Positions 1-4,926 of a DNA stretch of 8,547 nt are shown here, one piece after another (position 1 is the first letter of the stretch; each line of letters opens with the position of its first letter). The notes beneath the pieces are model-generated. The model saw only the letters and a program-made list of their open reading frames with translations. It was not told the DNA's origin and did not search any database. Both the position numbers and the translations under genes were made by a program. This stretch comes from Candidatus Aenigmatarchaeota archaeon (GTDB lineage: Archaea; Aenigmatarchaeota; Aenigmatarchaeia; CG10238-14; SCSR01), in NCBI GenBank assembly GCA_030018055.1, contig JASEGN010000039.1, positions 1-8,547 of the forward strand, read 5' to 3'.

Positions 1-646
1 TTCCATGTTTTGGGTTTTTCAACCTGTATGTACTAAACCAATCCCGAGCTGGGTGATCCTGTGGTTGAAAGAGAGCATCATAATTCCAAAATTCAAACTC
101 GATTGTAGGGCCTGTCATTTCCTTAAATCCAAGCTCAACTAATTTTTTCCTAATCAAATTTAAAAACTGAATGTATGGATGTCTTTTCCCAGGATAGATT
201 TTTTTACCTTGTATTTCCACTCTGTAGGGCTTTAATTTGACCTTTTTCCAAAAACCTGTTTTTATAAGCTCTGGAGTAAGATGTGTAATTTTTTTCCCTT
301 CCAACTCTCTTAGTTTTTCTAGATCAATTTTAACTTTTTCAATAAGTTTTCTAAAAAGAAACGTTTTAATTAAATCTTCGCCTACCTTCTCTCCTCTAGA
401 GATTGCTTTTAAAGCGTCCTGCTGCGGAATTTTTTCAGGATAACAGATTAAAATTATCTTGTTATTTTCAACTTTTACCCAATTATTTTTTTTCGCCCAA
501 AGTAGAGCTATGGGGAAATTTTTAATCTTCTCTTTTGCTTCACTTAAGCTTAAACTTCTTTCTTTTTTCAGAAAGTTTACCAAATTTTTTTCTGGCAATC
601 CTTCTTTAAGGTATTTTTCACCTTCTTCAGTAAGCCGAAATCTCAT
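1..646 (-). CDS. pheS: Phenylalanyl-tRNA synthetase alpha subunit, 3' end outside window
   Basis: Class II aminoacyl-tRNA synthetase subunit that forms the catalytic part of the alpha2beta2 enzyme charging tRNA-Phe in the cytoplasm. The visible 215 residues start MRFRLTEEGEKYLKEGLPEK, a stretch typical of archaeal PheS, and residues 184-202 hold the family hallmark FEFWNYDALFQPQDHPARD at the start of the catalytic domain. The rest of the catalytic core lies beyond base 1. From memory of the family, archaeal PheS usually carries another roughly 60-70 residues (a first winged-helix domain) before the LTEEG segment. Here the frame meets a TGA a little upstream of this ATG, with no other ATG, so that domain appears absent. 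The start is only 29 bp from the divergent rnp1 start and has no SD, which suggests a leaderless mRNA. Identity is secure; the start is less so. Confidence 0.93.
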   Translation of the reverse strand, partial: MRFRLTEEGEKYLKEGLPEKNLVNFLKKERSLSLSEAKEKIKNFPIALLWAKKNNWVKVENNKIILICYPEKIPQQDALKAISRGEKVGEDLIKTFLFRKLIEKVKIDLEKLRELEGKKITHLTPELIKTGFWKKVKLKPYRVEIQGKKIYPGKRHPYIQFLNLIRKKLVELGFKEMTGPTIEFEFWNYDALFQPQDHPARDWFSTYRLKNPKHG

Positions 647-652
647 AAATAA
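645..652 (+). promoter_or_regulatory. TATA-like box for rnp1
   Basis: ATAAATAA is centred about 27 nt before the rnp1 ATG at 676, the spacing expected if transcription starts at the start codon. No SD precedes rnp1, which fits a leaderless transcript. The box touches the pheS start codon on the other strand. The region is A+T-rich, so a chance match is possible. Confidence 0.4.
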
Positions 653-666
653 ATGATTAGTGTTAA

Positions 667-674
667 ATAAAAAA
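667..674 (-). promoter_or_regulatory. TATA-like box for pheS
   Basis: Read on the minus strand this is TTTTTTAT, centred about 25 nt before the pheS ATG (646). It lies just before the rnp1 start codon, so the two divergent promoters are interleaved. It is a weak consensus match supported mainly by spacing. Confidence 0.3.
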
Positions 675-675
675 T

Positions 676-957
676 ATGCCAATCACTCCAAGCAACTTAG
701 TAAGGCATGAGCTTTGTGGACTTGAAATTAAAATAATAAAAAGTACAGACCCTACACAAAAGGGATTAAAGGGTAGAGTGATAGATGAAACTTACCATAC
801 ACTAAAAATTGAGACGAAAAAAGGAGAAAAAACAATTCCAAAAGCCAATTGCATTTTTATCTTTACACTTCCAGATAAAACTAAAGTAGAAGTTGATGGC
901 AAATTACTTGTGGCAAGACCTGAAGATAGAATAAAGAAAAAATTTCCAAGATGGTAA
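676..957 (+). CDS. rnp1: Ribonuclease P protein component 1 (archaeal Rpp29/Pop4)
   Basis: Protein subunit of RNase P, the ribonucleoprotein that removes 5' leaders from pre-tRNAs; in archaea it pairs with Rpp21. The 93-aa product has the expected length and sequence: ITPSNLVRHELCGLEIKI at residues 3-20, a small beta-barrel with GLKGRVIDET near 30-39, and the C-terminal signature DGKLLVARPEDRIKKKF. It normally sits between L29/SUI1 and S17 in the archaeal ribosomal cluster. Here S17 follows as expected, after 64 bp with its own TATA box, but the genes normally upstream are replaced by divergent pheS. There is no SD; a TATA-like box lies about 27 nt upstream. Confidence 0.95.
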   Translation: MPITPSNLVRHELCGLEIKIIKSTDPTQKGLKGRVIDETYHTLKIETKKGEKTIPKANCIFIFTLPDKTKVEVDGKLLVARPEDRIKKKFPRW

Positions 958-988
958 TTTAATTTAAAAGACTTAAAATTTCTGTAGG

Positions 989-996
989 TATAAAAG
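989..996 (+). promoter_or_regulatory. TATA box for the S17 transcript
   Basis: TATAAAAG is a clear archaeal TATA element in the 64-bp rnp1-S17 gap. Its centre is about 29 nt before the S17 ATG (1022), giving a leader of no more than a few nucleotides. No SD lies before S17. This would let the ribosomal genes be transcribed independently of rnp1. Confidence 0.6.
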
Positions 997-1021
997 AGCG
1001 CAAAAATAAAATTTAGATTGT

Positions 1022-1354
1022 ATGGATAAAAAACCAAGAAATATTGGAATAGAAGTAAAACCTCCAAAAAGAACATGTGAAGATGAGAACTGCCCATACC
1101 ACGGATCTTTATCCATTCGTGGCAAGATATTAGAGGGTGTTGTAGTTTCAACTAGACCACAAAAAACAGCGATAATAAAAAGAGAGTATCTCCACTACAT
1201 ACCAAAATACGAGAGATACGAAAGGAGAAGATCTAGAATAGCAGCTCATAATCCACCTTGTATTGAGGCTAAGGTTGGTGATAGGGTAAAAATTGCTGAA
1301 TGTAAAAGGCTGAGCAAAACAAAAGCCTTTGTAATTATTGAGGTGATGAAATGA
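1022..1354 (+). CDS. rps17: 30S ribosomal protein S17 (uS17)
   Basis: Primary 16S-rRNA-binding protein of the small subunit. The 110-aa archaeal form shows the N-terminal extension IGIEVKPPKRTCEDENCPYHG (a CPYHG motif shared by archaeal S17), then the OB-fold with the family signature GKILEGVVVSTRPQKTAII near residues 34-52 and the loop YIPKYERYERRRSRIAAHNP. The mRNA is probably leaderless, since a TATA box lies about 29 nt upstream and no SD is present. The stop codon overlaps the L14 ATG by 4 nt (ATGA), so the two are translationally coupled. Confidence 0.97.
   Translation: MDKKPRNIGIEVKPPKRTCEDENCPYHGSLSIRGKILEGVVVSTRPQKTAIIKREYLHYIPKYERYERRRSRIAAHNPPCIEAKVGDRVKIAECKRLSKTKAFVIIEVMK
1340..1347 (+). 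promoter_or_regulatory. Strong Shine-Dalgarno site for L14
   Basis: GAGGTGAT is complementary to the archaeal 16S 3' end and lies within the last codons of S17, 3 nt before the L14 ATG. It contrasts with the SD-less first genes and supports internal re-initiation at L14. Confidence 0.7.
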
Positions 1355-1749
1355 AAGCTGTTAAGGCAACGATAACAAAAGCTTTAAACGTGGGGAGCTA
1401 TTTAAATTGTTCGGATAACACAGGGGCTAAGTTGCTACAAATAATTTCAGTTCTGGGCTATAAAGGGGTAAGAAGAAGACAACCAAGGGCTGGAGTAGCA
1501 GATGTAGTTAAATGTTCTGTAAAAGAAGGTGATGTAAAGCTAAGAAAGCAGATTGTTAATGCTGTTATAATTAGACAAAAAGCTGAGTACAGAAGGCCAA
1601 GTGGATTAAGAGTAGCTTTTGAAGATAATGCTGCAGTTATTGTTGATGATAACTTTGAGCCTAAGGGGACAGGTATTAAAGGGGCTGTAGCAAAGGAAGC
1701 TGTGGAGAGATTTTCTTCAATAGGCAAAATTGCTAAAATGGTGGTTTGA
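1351..1749 (+). CDS. rpl14: 50S ribosomal protein L14 (uL14)
   Basis: Large-subunit protein at the subunit interface, binding 23S rRNA and the bridge to 16S rRNA. The 132-aa product has the usual archaeal length and shows LNCSDNTGAKLLQIISV at residues 18-34, the basic loop GYKGVRRRQPRAGVADVV, the long basic IIRQKAEYRRPSGLRVAFEDNAAVI segment, and the C-terminal SSIGKIAKMVV. The ATG overlaps the S17 stop and is preceded by a strong SD. A 77-aa unrecognised ORF, rather than L24, follows directly. Confidence 0.97.
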   Translation: MKAVKATITKALNVGSYLNCSDNTGAKLLQIISVLGYKGVRRRQPRAGVADVVKCSVKEGDVKLRKQIVNAVIIRQKAEYRRPSGLRVAFEDNAAVIVDDNFEPKGTGIKGAVAKEAVERFSSIGKIAKMVV

Positions 1750-1750
1750 T

Positions 1751-1984
1751 ATGAAAAGATTTCTACAAATGTTATTTTTAATGAATAACGATAATAAAAG
1801 AGAAAGGAATTTAAACACCGGTAAATACGCAGCAATAAGCTCAGAATTATTGGCACGGACGTTACTTACAACTGGACATTTTCATGGAATAAGCTACATT
1901 TATGGAGGTTTGTTCGTTCATGGGATAGGATTTCACTGGGGCATTAGTGTGTACGCTGGAAATAAATATCACAAGGAATATTAA
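1751..1984 (+). CDS. Small Gly/His-rich hypothetical protein between L14 and L24
   Basis: Not recognised. The 77-aa frame starts one nucleotide after the L14 stop (TGATATG) and ends 9 bp before the L24 ATG, so it fills the gap where these genes usually abut. The N-terminus is hydrophobic and then basic/Asn-rich (MKRFLQMLFLMNNDNKRERN). Residues 41-70 are rich in Gly, His and aromatics, for example HFHGISYIYGGLFVHG and GFHWGISVYAG, with five His in all and no Cys. A weak GGTGG lies about 6 nt before the ATG. An upstream in-frame TTG at 1730 inside L14 is a less likely start. The tight fit on both sides supports a real gene, but no homology can be claimed; a decayed or chance frame remains possible. 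Confidence 0.5.
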   Translation: MKRFLQMLFLMNNDNKRERNLNTGKYAAISSELLARTLLTTGHFHGISYIYGGLFVHGIGFHWGISVYAGNKYHKEY

Positions 1985-1993
1985 AAGGATAAA

Positions 1994-2365
1994 ATGAAAA
2001 GGCCGAGATCTAAAAAACTAAGAAAACAGAGAAAATTTTTATTCACAGCCCCTTTGCATTTAAGAAGAAAAATGTTAGCAGCACACCTATCGAAAGAGCT
2101 AAGAGAAAGATACAGAACAAGAAGTATGCCACTTAGAGTTGGAGATGAAGTTGAGGTTATGCGAGGAAAATTCAAGAAAAGAAAGGGGAAGATAGTTAAG
2201 GTTAACCTGAAAAAATATCGTGTGCATATAGAGGGCATCACAAGAAAAACATCTACTGGTACACAAAAGCTTGTTTCATTTGCTCCTTCAAAGCTACGGA
2301 TAATGAGTTTAAATCTTGCTGATAAGTGGAGAGCTAAAATCTTAGAAAGAAAGATAAAATCGTAA
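1994..2365 (+). CDS. rpl24: 50S ribosomal protein L24 (uL24)
   Basis: Assembly-initiating 23S-rRNA-binding protein near the peptide exit tunnel. The 123-aa archaeal form has the N-terminal basic segment KLRKQRKFLFTAPLHLRRK, the KOW motif LRVGDEVEVMRGKFKKRKGK at residues 47-66, and the conserved tail FAPSKLRIMSLNLADKWR. An AAAGGAT SD lies 3 nt before the ATG. Its usual downstream neighbour S4e is here 510 bp away, across a small membrane-protein gene and a non-coding stretch. Confidence 0.96.
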   Translation: MKRPRSKKLRKQRKFLFTAPLHLRRKMLAAHLSKELRERYRTRSMPLRVGDEVEVMRGKFKKRKGKIVKVNLKKYRVHIEGITRKTSTGTQKLVSFAPSKLRIMSLNLADKWRAKILERKIKS

Positions 2366-2400
2366 AGACTAAATGATTTTAATCTAGTGAAACAAGAACA

Positions 2401-2427
2401 ATTTTCTAATTTTTAGCAAATTTTTTA
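2401..2427 (+). terminator. Oligo-T terminator region after L24
   Basis: Three T-rich runs (ATTTTCTAATTTTTAG, then TTTTTT at 2421-2426) lie 36-62 nt after the L24 stop. Archaeal transcription can end at such U-tracts without a hairpin. The last run also overlaps the A+T-rich promoter of the next gene, so this is a tentative call. Confidence 0.35.
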
Positions 2428-2429
2428 AA

Positions 2430-2438
2430 TTTAATATA
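2430..2438 (+). promoter_or_regulatory. TATA box for the small membrane protein gene
   Basis: TTTAATATA lies about 24 nt (centre) before the ATG at 2458, inside a very A+T-rich stretch. It is consistent with an independent, leaderless or nearly leaderless transcript beginning inside the ribosomal cluster. Confidence 0.4.
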
Positions 2439-2457
2439 CTATTTAATAGTGGTAAAT

Positions 2458-2673
2458 ATGAATTTTAATCGGAAAAATCTTACAAGAAAACTATACGAAA
2501 TTAAAACTCTAATTTCTGAAGTGAATAGAAGTTTGAGAGATACTTTAAAAAATAAACATACTCTTGAATGGATAGGGACTGGTGTTTTTGTAATTTCTTT
2601 TTCAATAATGACCTTCCTTATATCTTCTTTTAATTTTTCTCCTTACGAAGAAAATATAATTACTTTGAGATAA
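2458..2673 (+). CDS. Small single-span membrane protein, hypothetical
   Basis: Not recognised. The 71-aa frame has a basic N-terminal half (NFNRKNLTRKLYEIKTLISEVNR and on) that could form an amphipathic or coiled-coil helix. One transmembrane helix follows at about residues 41-61 (WIGTGVFVISFSIMTFLISSF), with a short 13-residue tail. By the positive-inside rule the N-terminus should be cytoplasmic. ATG 2458 is chosen for its TATA spacing; GTG 2449 in the same frame would add three residues. It lies between L24 and S4e, where archaeal clusters normally have no gene. An inverted repeat follows its stop. No function can be inferred beyond a membrane anchor. Confidence 0.6.
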   Translation: MNFNRKNLTRKLYEIKTLISEVNRSLRDTLKNKHTLEWIGTGVFVISFSIMTFLISSFNFSPYEENIITLR

Positions 2674-2674
2674 T

Positions 2675-2710
2675 CATAAGCATGTTCTTTTGGAAGGAGT
2701 TCAGCTTATG
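2675..2710 (+). repeat. Imperfect inverted repeat after the small membrane gene
   Basis: CATAAGC (2675-2681) pairs with GCTTATG (2704-2710) around a 22-nt loop. The loop can itself pair weakly (TTCTT with AAGGA). The position, directly after the stop at 2671-2673, suggests an mRNA 3'-end hairpin. There is no strong U-tract after it. Confidence 0.35.
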
Positions 2711-2792
2711 TAATCACAATTCTAATGAGATTGCAGAAGTACTAAAGCTAAAATAAATGGATAAAAGGAAAAGGAATTAACGAGCTACAATG

Positions 2793-2808
2793 TTTTATCC
2801 GGATAAAA
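2793..2808. repeat. 16-bp perfect palindrome upstream of S4e
   Basis: TTTTATCCGGATAAAA is its own reverse complement and lies 67 bp before the S4e ATG and about 40 bp before its TATA-like box. The right half-site GGATAAAA is also present at 2759-2766, 42 bp away (about four helical turns). The shape suits a dimeric regulator or an activator site. Function is inferred only. Confidence 0.45.
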
Positions 2809-2847
2809 TAGAGAACAAAATAAATTTTATATTTCTTAGCTAATATC

Positions 2848-2855
2848 TTTTTATA
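2848..2855 (+). promoter_or_regulatory. TATA-like box for the S4e-L5-S14 transcript
   Basis: TTTTTATA is centred about 24 nt before the S4e ATG, slightly close but compatible with a leaderless start. Another A+T-rich element (TTTTATATTT, 2825-2834) would give a leader of about 20 nt. Confidence 0.4.
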
Positions 2856-2875
2856 GCTTCAAACAAAGTGATGAT

Positions 2876-3577
2876 ATGGCTAAGTTAAAACGTCTGTTGG
2901 CACCAGCTTACTGGAAGGTTGGAAAGAAGGTTGCTTATTGGGTTATAACTCCATCACCAGGTCCTCATAAAAAATTTGAATCAATACCCTTGGGAATAAT
3001 TGTTAGGGATATCCTAAAACTTGTAGAAAGCTATAGGGAGGCAAAGAAGATCATTAAACAAGGAGAAATTTTGGTTGATGGAAAACCGAGAAAAAGTCAT
3101 AATTATCCTGTCGGACTAATGGATGTTGTCTCTATTCCCAAACTTAAGCAAAATTATAGGTTGGTGGTAAATACAAAAGGATTAAAATTAGTTAAGATTT
3201 CTGAAGAGGAATCAAAACTGAAAATATGTCGAATTAAAAGCAAGGTGAAAGTTAAGGGAGGAATTACTCAACTAAATTTACATGATGGTAGAAACATTTT
3301 GGTTAAAGAAGATGTGTATAAAGCCGGTGATTCTTTGCTGATAGAGGTAGCAACTCAAAAAATCGTTGAACATATAAAATGGCAAAAAGGAAACCTTACC
3401 TTAATAGTAAAGGGAAAAAACGCTGGCAAAACAGCTAGGATAGAAAATATTTTAACTCCAAAGTTTAGGCAACCTCCAAAAGCCATCTGTAAGATAGGTG
3501 AGCAGAAGTTTGAAGTTTTAGGAAGTCATGTGTTGGTAGTTGGTGCTGAAAAATCGTTAATAAGCCTGGGTGAGTAG
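2876..3577 (+). CDS. rps4e: 30S ribosomal protein S4e (eS4)
   Basis: Small-subunit protein found only in archaea and eukaryotes. The 233-aa product is near the usual archaeal length. It has the N-terminal LKRLLAPAYW and PSPGPHKKFESIPL segments, an S4 RNA-binding domain at about 40-100 (GEILVDGKPRKSHNYPVGLMDVV), the central domain, and a C-terminal KOW-like loop (LIVKGKNAGKTARIENI, about 176-192). The segment AYWKVGKKVAYWVI near the start looks more divergent than the family norm. Its stop abuts the L5 ATG with no gap. The 510-bp separation from L24 and its own TATA-like box suggest it begins a second ribosomal transcript. Confidence 0.96.
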   Translation: MAKLKRLLAPAYWKVGKKVAYWVITPSPGPHKKFESIPLGIIVRDILKLVESYREAKKIIKQGEILVDGKPRKSHNYPVGLMDVVSIPKLKQNYRLVVNTKGLKLVKISEEESKLKICRIKSKVKVKGGITQLNLHDGRNILVKEDVYKAGDSLLIEVATQKIVEHIKWQKGNLTLIVKGKNAGKTARIENILTPKFRQPPKAICKIGEQKFEVLGSHVLVVGAEKSLISLGE

Positions 3578-4084
3578 ATGCAAAATTCAATGAGAAAGAT
3601 AAGAGTGGAGAAAGTTGTGCTAAATATAGGTTGTGCTGGAGATATGGAAAAAATAGAGAGAGCTAAGAAGCTTCTCGAGAATTTAACTGGAAGAAAGGCA
3701 TTCGTAACAAAATCTAAACGAAGATCGACCTTTGGAATAGCTAAGGGAAAGCCAATCGGAACAATTGTTACTCTAAGAAAAAAGCAAGCAATAGAATTTT
3801 TAAAAAAAGCTCTGGAAGCAGTTGGAAATAGGTTATCAATTAAACAATTTGATGTTGAAGGTAATTTCAGCTTTGGAATAAAGGAATACATAGACATACC
3901 AGGGGTTCGGTATCAACCTGAAATTGGAATATTAGGTTTGGATGTATGTGTTAGCCTAGAAAGACCTGGATTTAGAATAAAGAGAAGAGGGGTACGAAAA
4001 GGAAAAATTCCTAAAGAGCATAGAATTAGTAAGGAAGAAGCTATTGAATGGGTGAAGAAAGAATTTGGTGTTAAGGTTGAATGA
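3578..4084 (+). CDS. rpl5: 50S ribosomal protein L5 (uL5)
   Basis: Binds 5S rRNA and helps form the central protuberance of the large subunit. The 168-aa archaeal form begins with MRKIRVEKVVLNIG after a four-residue lead, then AKKLLENLTGRKAFVTKSKRR, the loop YIDIPGVRYQPEIGILGLDVCVSL and the basic tail RPGFRIKRRG. The ATG directly follows the S4e stop and is served by GGGTGAG at 3568-3574. A second in-frame ATG at 3590 is possible, but the SD favours 3578. The end overlaps candidate starts of the next small ORF. Confidence 0.96.
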   Translation: MQNSMRKIRVEKVVLNIGCAGDMEKIERAKKLLENLTGRKAFVTKSKRRSTFGIAKGKPIGTIVTLRKKQAIEFLKKALEAVGNRLSIKQFDVEGNFSFGIKEYIDIPGVRYQPEIGILGLDVCVSLERPGFRIKRRGVRKGKIPKEHRISKEEAIEWVKKEFGVKVE

Positions 4085-4091
4085 GAACGAG

Positions 4092-4250
4092 ATGTTACAT
4101 GAATTGATAAAACTTAATGGTGTAATTTGGAAAAAGGCAGAATTGAGCAGAGATTTTAGAAAATTTTATTCAGAAGTTTTTGAGAAGATTTCTTCTTTAA
4201 AGGAAGTAGACGAGATGATTCTAGAAGTACTTGGTGATGTTGGTGGATAA
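4092..4250 (+). CDS. Small acidic helical ORF between L5 and S14
   Basis: Not recognised. From ATG 4092 the product is 52 aa. An in-frame TTG at 4077, overlapping the L5 stop and preceded by GGTG, would give 57 aa (MNENEMLHELIKLNG...). The sequence reads as a single amphipathic helix pair, rich in Glu/Lys/Leu with one Trp, no Cys and no membrane segment (WKKAELSRDFRKFYSEVFEK, then SSLKEVDEMILEVLGDVGG). It fills the 152-bp L5-S14 gap exactly and overlaps the S14 start by 14 nt, so ribosomes translating it could hand over to S14. L5 and S14 are normally adjacent in archaea. Composition and fit favour a real gene. Confidence 0.6.
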   Translation: MLHELIKLNGVIWKKAELSRDFRKFYSEVFEKISSLKEVDEMILEVLGDVGG

Positions 4251-4401
4251 TGAAAGGAAGGTAAGAAAATTTGGAAAAGGTACAATAGCTTGTAGGAGAT
4301 GTGGAAAGCATACTGGAGTAATAAGGAAATATGGTCTTTATTATTGCAGGCAATGTATGAGGGAGGTAGCTAAAGAGCTTGGTTTTAAAAAATATCAGTA
4401 G
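4237..4401 (+). CDS. rps14: 30S ribosomal protein S14, zinc-binding type (uS14)
   Basis: Small-subunit head protein binding 16S rRNA. The 54-aa product has the four zinc ligands C19-x2-C22 and C37-x2-C40, and the conserved RKYGLYYCRQCMREVAKELG segment (residues 30-49) typical of archaeal S14. ATG 4237 is used because it gives the usual length; it has a GGTG just upstream (4233-4236) and lies inside the end of the preceding small ORF. GTG 4243 is the only other reasonable start. Archaeal clusters normally continue with S8. Here the plus-strand block ends and a minus-strand gene converges 41 bp later. Confidence 0.95.
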   Translation: MLVDNERKVRKFGKGTIACRRCGKHTGVIRKYGLYYCRQCMREVAKELGFKKYQ

Positions 4402-4418
4402 CGAACTTGAGATAAATT

Positions 4419-4424
4419 AAAAAA
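4419..4424 (-). terminator. U-tract after the minus-strand membrane gene
   Basis: The minus strand reads TTTTTT 19-24 nt after the stop of the convergent membrane-protein gene, a simple archaeal-type terminator candidate. Short flanking GAACT/AGTTC arms (4403-4407, 4426-4430) surround it. Confidence 0.3.
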
Positions 4425-4442
4425 TAGTTCATCCACATGAAA

Positions 4443-4856
4443 TTAACTTAAAGATTTAATTAGCTTTTCATAGAAGTCTTTTTGCATACCATAGAAGAGT
4501 AATCCAGTTAACATTATGCCAGATAGAAGAGAAATTAAAGGTAGAACTCCAAAGTTGAAGAAAATCATTACTCCAAGAGCACAGGCAATTACACTTAAAA
4601 TTATTATATTCACACTTCTTTTGCAAATATCATAGAAGCCCTTTCTTTTCAACAAAAATTTTAGATAAAGGTTAAAGTGTTTTTCTATGAATAAAAACCA
4701 AGAATCGTTGATGGCGATCCCTATTGTTATGCCAATAAGCCACGCCATAAAATTAATCAAGGAAGGCTGGGCTAAAAAGACTTTTACGACAAGTAGAATG
4801 GATGAAATACCAAATATGAGATTTACGAGAGGATGCAGTCCTGGGTATCTTACCAT
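4443..4856 (-). CDS. Four-helix membrane protein, hypothetical
   Basis: Family not recognised. From ATG 4856 the product is 137 aa with four predicted membrane helices (about 8-28, 33-52, 82-100 and 103-122) and a basic cytoplasmic-type loop between helices 2 and 3 (FLLKRKGFYDICKR, residues 67-80). Polar residues in or near the membrane include HP at 8-9, N50-D51 and E58-x-H60. GAGGTT lies a few nucleotides before ATG 4856, which I prefer to the in-frame TTG at 4862. An ATAAATAA box about 28 nt upstream could also drive it. It follows the nuclease-like gene on the same strand after 70 bp, so co-transcription is possible. Confidence 0.75.
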   Translation of the reverse strand: MVRYPGLHPLVNLIFGISSILLVVKVFLAQPSLINFMAWLIGITIGIAINDSWFLFIEKHFNLYLKFLLKRKGFYDICKRSVNIIILSVIACALGVMIFFNFGVLPLISLLSGIMLTGLLFYGMQKDFYEKLIKSLS

Positions 4857-4926
4857 ACTCAACCTCTATATTTATTTTCTTTATTTATGCTTAAGAATTA
4901 CGAATCAATTTTGCAGAATGTAGCGA

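Larger units (their letters stand above)
2674..2875. other. Non-coding leader region before S4e
   Basis: This 202-bp stretch has no convincing gene. It holds an imperfect inverted repeat at 2675-2710, a 24-codon frame at 2682-2756 (MFFWKEFSLCNHNSN...) that is probably chance, a GGATAAAA at 2759-2766, a 16-bp perfect palindrome at 2793-2808 and a TATA-like box at 2848-2855. It most likely works as the 3' end of the small membrane gene and the promoter region of S4e. Confidence 0.6.

Noticed and set aside
237..656. Two plus-strand ORFs at 237-443 and 459-656
   Set aside because: Both lie opposite the pheS coding frame, whose translation matches the PheRS alpha family throughout; the plus-strand peptides are Phe/Ser-rich shadows.
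792..2241. Minus-strand ORFs at 792-1151, 1458-1856 and 1981-2241
   Set aside because: Antisense shadows of rnp1/S17, L14 and L24, with shadow-like hydrophobic and Ser/Leu-rich composition.
2682..2756. 24-codon frame MFFWKEFSLCNHNSN... ending EIAEVLKLK
   Set aside because: Too short to judge, lies inside the inverted repeat after the membrane gene, and has no promoter or SD that separates it from chance.
2868..2874. GTGATGA, matching a C box of archaeal C/D guide RNAs (also at 1343-1349)
   Set aside because: No CTGA D box at a suitable distance, and the sites are explained by start-codon context or the SD of L14.
3526..4353. Minus-strand ORFs at 3526-3897 and 4156-4353
   Set aside because: Antisense to S4e/L5 and to the small ORF plus S14; the plus-strand proteins are clearly real.
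4687..4923. Plus-strand 78-aa ORF
   Set aside because: It overlaps the membrane-protein gene on the other strand, which has an SD and coherent membrane helices.
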